Shown here: positions 15,403 through 19,018 of the stretch, one piece after another
Position numbering within the stretch: the first letter of the stretch is position 1
Layout: every line of letters begins with the position of its first letter
DNA from: Chloroflexota bacterium
Lineage (GTDB): Bacteria; Chloroflexota; Anaerolineae; B4-G1
NCBI GenBank assembly: GCA_024232355.1
Contig: JAAEPW010000746.1
Span: 1-19,018, forward strand
Reading direction: 5' to 3'
DNA length: 19,018 nt
The notes under the pieces: generated by a model
Seen by the model: only the letters and a program-made list of their open reading frames with translations
Databases searched by the model: none
What the model was told of the DNA's origin: nothing
Program-made: the position numbers and the translations under genes

Positions 15403-16000
15403 CTCTCCTCCCTTCGACGCGCCATTGTTCCAGGATGGCGCGAACATAGCTCCATTTACGAACGTTCTGTGTAACGGCTTCGCGGAATGCCTCCTCAATC
15501 CACTCGGCGGGATAGTCCTTTTCCGCTTGGTGCAGTTCGTCGGCGATGAGGGGCGTGAGCATACCGATGTTTTGCTCGTACAGGGTAAAGACGTTGGGCC
15601 GCCCGGCCGATTCGAGTTCGTCAGGCCACTCGCCGCGATCAATAGCCTCGACGGCGGCGCGTCCTTTGGGCGTGTTGGCAAAGTAGAGCGATTCGGACGC
15701 GTTCCCGGCAGCAGCCTCGACCCGCAGCAGCGTTCCCCGCTCGACGGCGTGCGCTAGCGCCTGACGCAGTACATCGGTGGGCGCGTCGCCCAGACTGGCG
15801 CGGAGCACGTCATCAGAGGCCAAGTCGGTGTAGCTCAGATAGCGTATTTTTCCACGTTGTCGTAGCAGCCGCCATAGGACGTGCAACGTGAGTTTGAGTT
15901 CGGCCAGGTCGTCGATGAGGGGGATGAGGTCGGTAAAGACCGGCTCTGGTACGCTGACGGTGTGTGTTTTTCCGGGTGGAAAACCGCTGAATGTTTTCAT
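15323..16000 (-). CDS. DnaD-like primosomal/replication initiation protein
   Basis: 225 residues. The N-terminal part (about 1-125, beginning MKTFSGFPPGK and containing IDDLAELKLTLHVLW) is compatible with a winged-helix domain. The C-terminal part (about 133-200: NVFTLYEQNIGMLTPLIADEL then WIEEAFREAV, ending KWSYVRAILEQW) matches the DnaD/DnaB_2 domain, which binds DNA and helps helicase loading during initiation or restart. An arginine-rich tail follows. No good Shine-Dalgarno sequence precedes ATG 16000, but the N-terminal motif supports this start. Its last 80 bases overlap the loader gene, a sign of translational coupling. With dnaB upstream it completes a helicase-adaptor-loader set. Confidence 0.85.
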   Translation of the reverse strand: MKTFSGFPPGKTHTVSVPEPVFTDLIPLIDDLAELKLTLHVLWRLLRQRGKIRYLSYTDLASDDVLRASLGDAPTDVLRQALAHAVERGTLLRVEAAAGNASESLYFANTPKGRAAVEAIDRGEWPDELESAGRPNVFTLYEQNIGMLTPLIADELHQAEKDYPAEWIEEAFREAVTQNVRKWSYVRAILEQWRVEGRRDETSRRPRESDRRRYIEGEFSEYIEH

Positions 16001-16058
16001 AAGATGTCGGGACGCAGATTTTTCTAGTTACCGGGAAATAAATTGCCGTGATCTCGCT

Positions 16059-16496
16059 TTACTCTAGCGCTTGGCCCTCCAAATCTAAAATGCGTTGTTT
16101 CAACTCGGGCGGAATAGGTGCCTTTTTTCCCTCTCGATAGTTGTAAGAGACGATCATTCCCTCTCCCTTGGCTGCCACTTTTCGATGCCTGTGACTGACT
16201 ACGACGTATTCCATCACGAAACGGTCGTGTTCGATGGACGGCACCCGGGTGCCCACGGACACGGTGTCCGGGTAGGTAAGGGGGAGCTTGTATTTGCATT
16301 GGGCAGATCCCAGGATGGGGCCGATGCCGGTTTCGTTCATATATCTCATCAAATCCAACTTTTCAAAGTATGCGATGCGGGCGCTCTCAAAGTAGCGAAA
16401 ATAGACAATGTTGTTGACGTGCTGAAAAGCGTCCATCTCTCCCCATGCGATGGGAATTTCGATGACGATGGGAAAGTCTTGTAACAAGTGTTCCAT
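16059..16496 (-). CDS. acyl-CoA thioesterase, hotdog fold (4HBT/YbgC-like)
   Basis: 145 residues, the usual size of single-domain hotdog thioesterases, which hydrolyse acyl-CoA or acyl-carrier thioesters as oligomers. The signature GEMDAFQHVNNIVYFRYFE (residues 19-37) includes the conserved aspartate D22 before the hydrophobic helix. ATG 16496 has GAGG 7 bases upstream. It lies between dnaB (42-base gap) and the DnaD-like gene (58-base gap) on the same strand, with no evident link to replication. A weak promoter-like pair, TTGGGA and TATAAC with a 19-base spacer (16547-16517), lies upstream. The substrate is unknown. Confidence 0.9.
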   Translation of the reverse strand: MEHLLQDFPIVIEIPIAWGEMDAFQHVNNIVYFRYFESARIAYFEKLDLMRYMNETGIGPILGSAQCKYKLPLTYPDTVSVGTRVPSIEHDRFVMEYVVVSHRHRKVAAKGEGMIVSYNYREGKKAPIPPELKQRILDLEGQALE

Positions 16497-16538
16497 TGAT
16501 TTCCTCTTTGTGTTGCGTTATACTTGAAAGGCATCCAT

Positions 16539-17885
16539 TTATCCCAAGTTCACCGGCTCTTGGCGTGTGTCGGCGTCGAGGAACTGGGCCAGTCGGTTGC
16601 GGAAAAAGAGTTGGACAGTGCCGGTAGGGCCATTACGGTGCTTGGCGACGATAATATCGGCAATGTGCTGTTTTTCGGTCTCGGGGTGGTACATCTCGTC
16701 GCGGTAGATGAACATGACAACGTCGGCGTCCTGCTCGAGCGATCCGGATTCGCGCAAGTCTGACAGCATTGGTACTTTTTCGGCGCGCTGCTCGACGGCA
16801 CGGGAGAGCTGAGATGCAGCGACGACGGGCACATCCAGTTCCCGCGCGACGGCTTTGAGCGAGCGGGAGATGTAAGAGACCTCTTGCACCCGGTTCTCAG
16901 AGCGGCTTTCCCCGGACATTAGTTGTAAATAGTCTATGAGGATAAGATCAAGCCCGTGTTCAGAGTGGAGGCGGCGAGCTTTGGTTCGCAATTGCAATGC
17001 CGAGATGGCGGGCGTATCATCAATAAAGATGGGGTGATCGGCGAGTTTTCCGGTGGCCTGGACAAAGAGGGGCCACTCTTCCTCGTACAGTCTGCCTAAG
17101 CGTAACCGTTGGGCATCGATGCCGGTTTCGGCCGATACGATCCGCTGCACGATCTGTGCTCCTGACATCTCTAGGCTAAAGATGGCGACGTGCTTACCGT
17201 GGCGGGCCGCGTTTCGCGCAAAGGAGAGGCACAGACTGGTTTTTCCGACCGATGGCCTGGCAGCGACAATGATAAAGTCGGAGCGCTGCATCCCGCCCAG
17301 TAGCCGGTCAATGTCGATAAAACCGGTGGGAACCCCCAGAGGTTCACCTTGGTGAGCGTAGAGATACTCGATGCGATCATAATAGTCGCGGATGATGTCT
17401 TGAATGGGGGCCAGGTCGCGGGTGATGCGGCGCTGGGATACATTAAAGAGTGCTTGCTCGGCCTTGTCTACGGTCTGATCTACCTCTTCCTCTTCTTGGT
17501 AGGCCAGTTGTGCAATTTCGCTGGCAGCGCCGATCAGTCGCCGTCGAATGGCGGCGTGTTCAACAATGTGGCCGTAGGATTCAACGTGGATGGCGCTGGG
17601 GACGGCGTTGATCAGGCGCGTGACATAGGCTGCACCGCCGATTTCCTCCAGTTGTTCACGGCGTTCCAGTTCATTGCACAGCGTGACGAAATCAATTGGC
17701 TCGCGCCGTTCGTGCAGCGCCAGGACGGTCTCATAGATCCAAGTGTTTTTTTGGATGTAAAAGTCATCCCCTTTTAAAAAAGGAGCGACGCGGAATAACG
17801 CTTCGGGGTCGATGAGGAGGGAGCCTAGGACGGCCTCCTCAGCCTCGACGTTTTGAGGGATCATTTTGTCGGGAGTGTTTGTCAT
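16539..17885 (-). CDS. dnaB: replicative DNA helicase DnaB
   Basis: Hexameric 5'-3' helicase that unwinds DNA at the replication fork. In the 448-residue product, the N-terminal domain (about 8-150, beginning PQNVEAEEAVLGSLL) mediates hexamer and primase contacts. The RecA-like domain has Walker A ARPSVGKTS (K215), Walker B LILIDYLQL (D318), SQLSR, DLRESGSLEQDADVV and the C-terminal AKHRNGPTG motif (K415/R417). No intein is present. The start is uncertain: ATG 17885 gives a normal length and N-terminus, but it, TTG 17948 and ATG 17864 all lack a clear Shine-Dalgarno sequence. The gene follows the BFN-domain gene by 86 bases and leads the cluster with the DnaD-like and loader genes. Confidence 0.96.
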   Translation of the reverse strand: MTNTPDKMIPQNVEAEEAVLGSLLIDPEALFRVAPFLKGDDFYIQKNTWIYETVLALHERREPIDFVTLCNELERREQLEEIGGAAYVTRLINAVPSAIHVESYGHIVEHAAIRRRLIGAASEIAQLAYQEEEEVDQTVDKAEQALFNVSQRRITRDLAPIQDIIRDYYDRIEYLYAHQGEPLGVPTGFIDIDRLLGGMQRSDFIIVAARPSVGKTSLCLSFARNAARHGKHVAIFSLEMSGAQIVQRIVSAETGIDAQRLRLGRLYEEEWPLFVQATGKLADHPIFIDDTPAISALQLRTKARRLHSEHGLDLILIDYLQLMSGESRSENRVQEVSYISRSLKAVARELDVPVVAASQLSRAVEQRAEKVPMLSDLRESGSLEQDADVVMFIYRDEMYHPETEKQHIADIIVAKHRNGPTGTVQLFFRNRLAQFLDADTRQEPVNLG

Positions 17886-17971
17886 TTTAATTTTATTGGA
17901 TATATGGATTGTCAGAGGAAGAACAGGCAGAGGTGTGCCAATCTCCAAATCTAAAATCCATTAATCTCGGA

Positions 17972-18463
17972 TCATTGTACGGGTAGGTCGTCCAGGTCGA
18001 GGCTGTTGATAAAATCACGAAAGACTGCCAGTTCTTCGTCGTCTACATTTTCGGTGACATCCGTCTCTGGGACGATGCTCGCCTCTGCCATAACATGCTC
18101 CTCGACAAAGATTGAGGCGTTGGCGCGCACTGCCAGAGCGATAGCGTCGGAGGGGCGTGAATCGATCTGCACTGTGCGTTCGTTCTGATTGACGGTGATC
18201 TGAGCGAAAAATGTATTGTCTCGTAAATCGTTCACGGTGATATGGGCAATTTCCCCCCCCATTTCGGTGATGGCGTTGGCGAGCAGGTCGTGGGTCAGAG
18301 GCCGGGGTGTTTCGACGTTTTGTAACCGGATGGCGATGGCTTCTGCTTCACAACGTCCGATCCATATCGGTAGCAATCGTTCACTACCCGTGTCTTTGAG
18401 AATGACGATCCGATGTTCGGACATTAAGCTTGCTCGAATGCTTTCAATTTTTACTTCTATCAT
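17972..18463 (-). CDS. bifunctional nuclease (BFN/DUF151) family protein
   Basis: 163 residues. The conserved core covers about 1-125: V-x-I-x-x-I, LPIWIGRCEAEAIAI, PRPLTHDLLANAI and DSRPSDAIALAVR. An acidic tail of about 35 residues follows. Family members have been described as bifunctional nucleases (plant BBD) and as a crystal structure without assigned function (Thermotoga TM0160); the bacterial role is not settled. No UvrB/UvrC-type helper motif is fused. ATG 18463 is firm: AGGAGG lies 6 bases upstream and a good promoter lies at 18496-18525. It is probably the first gene of the transcript leading into dnaB. Confidence 0.92.
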   Translation of the reverse strand: MIEVKIESIRASLMSEHRIVILKDTGSERLLPIWIGRCEAEAIAIRLQNVETPRPLTHDLLANAITEMGGEIAHITVNDLRDNTFFAQITVNQNERTVQIDSRPSDAIALAVRANASIFVEEHVMAEASIVPETDVTENVDDEELAVFRDFINSLDLDDLPVQ

Positions 18464-18495
18464 TTGAGGCCTCCTGACAGGGGCTGTATGGTTGA

Positions 18496-18525
18496 ATTAT
18501 ACCACTGACCTGTATTTGATGGCAA
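18496..18525 (-). promoter_or_regulatory. sigma70-type promoter for the BFN-dnaB cluster
   Basis: On the minus strand, TTGCCA (18525-18520) and a perfect TATAAT (18501-18496) are separated by 18 bases. The leader to ATG 18463 is about 25-27 bases and contains AGGAGG. It may drive the whole cluster down to the helicase loader. Confidence 0.65.
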
Positions 18526-18654
18526 GTGTCCTCACAGTCGGGCTTGCGACTCGCTGCAAATGCTCTACCGGGATGGTTTTTACGAGTCACACGGATGAAA
18601 AGACCAAGTTGCTCAGAATTCGTTACGACAAGGAAGGTGGGTACTGTTCGATTA

Positions 18655-18818
18655 TCAGGACTGTTCAGTTCTACACAGACTAGATTTTGAAAGTCTCAAA
18701 AGTGTTCTATCCGAGTACGGTTGATGTGATTGCAAGTTGATTTTGCCTACGAAATACTTGACGAAAAACCTTCCAAGTCCTAATTGTGCGATATTTGCTT
18801 AGAACTGAACAGCCCCGA
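18655..18818. repeat. 19-bp imperfect inverted repeats flanking a ~126-base core
   Basis: The left arm (18655-18673) reads TCAGGACTGTTCAGTTCTA. The right arm (18800-18818), read on the minus strand, is TCGGGGCTGTTCAGTTCTA. Seventeen of 19 positions match, including 13 consecutive. The outline resembles terminal inverted repeats of a small non-autonomous element, or one real end of an insertion sequence plus a copy. No flanking target-site duplication is evident. Confidence 0.5.
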
Positions 18819-19017
18819 GATGCTGGGTGTTTTTTTGCCCAATATCTGGTTGGATGGCACCTTTGATGTGCAGTATTGGTTGGATCAAAGTCTCAGGAAT
18901 GGCCTCAAATAGGCCAATTTTCACAGCACGATTCTGAACCGAGGGAACATTGGTAAAACGTCCGATGAACTGGTGGAGGAGTAAGGGAATTCCAGAGAAA
19001 TAAATCTCCCAAACAGA
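18799..19017 (-). CDS. possible 3' end of a gene running off the right edge
   Basis: On the minus strand, 72 codons are open from the window edge to TAA at 18799-18801. The frame includes VQNRAVKIGLFEAIPETL and ends HLGAVQF. The stop lies inside the right inverted-repeat arm, as can happen for a transposase at the end of an insertion sequence. I do not recognise the protein, codon use is not strongly biased, and it may be a chance open frame. Confidence 0.22.
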   Translation of the reverse strand, partial: SVWEIYFSGIPLLLHQFIGRFTNVPSVQNRAVKIGLFEAIPETLIQPILHIKGAIQPDIGQKNTQHLGAVQF

Positions 19018-19018
19018 T

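Larger units (their letters stand above)
18526..19018. other. 0.5-kb right-edge region without a convincing complete gene
   Basis: Beyond the BFN promoter no frame shows a recognisable protein. A 63-codon frame (TTG 18492-18683, plus) overlaps the promoter, lacks a ribosome binding site and matches nothing known to me. The region looks richer in A/T than the gene-dense part. It contains the inverted repeat pair and the edge-crossing frame listed separately. It may be remnant or insertion-derived sequence. Confidence 0.5.

Noticed and set aside
15403..15681. 93-codon upstream extension of the loader frame
   Set aside because: It lies inside the DnaD-like gene in another frame, its composition (Ser/Pro/Arg-rich) is typical of an out-of-frame shadow, and a ribosome binding site precedes ATG 15402.
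16077..17957. A 15-base direct match, CTCCAAATCTAAAAT, at about 16077 and 17943
   Set aside because: One copy lies in the thioesterase coding end and the other between BFN and dnaB. A single 15-base match in 19 kb is not far from chance, and there is no third copy or symmetry.
18492..18683. 63-codon plus-strand frame
   Set aside because: It starts at TTG over the BFN promoter, lacks a ribosome binding site and shows no recognisable motif.

Overview
The window looks like a chromosomal segment of a Chloroflexota bacterium, probably of the Anaerolineae/Caldilineae type. This is an inference from gene content: a DnaD-like protein beginning with a GFPxGK motif, a DnaC/DnaI-type loader, a long TPR protein with repeated PDW motifs, and moderately GC-rich housekeeping genes with AGGAGG-type ribosome binding sites. 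No rRNA, tRNA, CRISPR array, prophage or intact transposase was seen.

Layout. Plus strand, left part: a sigma70-type promoter, smc (202-4059), a nitrilase-superfamily amidohydrolase (4076-4885) and the ribosome silencing factor rsfS (about 4909-5265), closely spaced and probably one transcript. Everything from 5273 to 18463 is on the minus strand. In transcription order it runs: a BFN/DUF151 protein, dnaB, a hotdog thioesterase, a DnaD-like protein and a tandem double-AAA+ DnaC/DnaI-like loader (18463 to 14011); a class II-type histone deacetylase-like amidohydrolase with its own near-consensus promoter (13913-12885); a 1697-residue TPR protein with a large disordered repeat array, followed by ndk (12802-7221); a membrane-anchored SPFH/prohibitin-like protein between two strong hairpins (7152-6079); and a sirtuin (5998-5273). 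The last 0.5 kb (18526-19018) has no convincing complete gene, but holds a 19-bp imperfect inverted repeat pair and a frame open to the right edge.

How genes fit together. dnaB, the DnaD-like gene and the DnaC/DnaI-like gene form a replication-restart/initiation (primosome) cluster: helicase, adaptor and loader. SMC serves chromosome condensation and segregation, RsfS ribosome dormancy, and NDK nucleotide supply. Two unrelated lysine deacylase types (NAD-dependent sirtuin and zinc-dependent HDAC) are present.

Most notable: (1) the SMC coiled-coil arms each contain an internal duplication next to the hinge, one with a 112-residue offset (exactly 16 heptads); (2) the helicase loader contains two complete, Walker-intact AAA+ domains in one chain; (3) the TPR protein carries about eight near-identical ~100-residue units with regularly spaced tryptophan motifs; (4) hairpins sit just before or after the SPFH gene, one almost touching its ribosome binding site. 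I found no clearly new defence or mobile system; these items are unusual architectures of known families.
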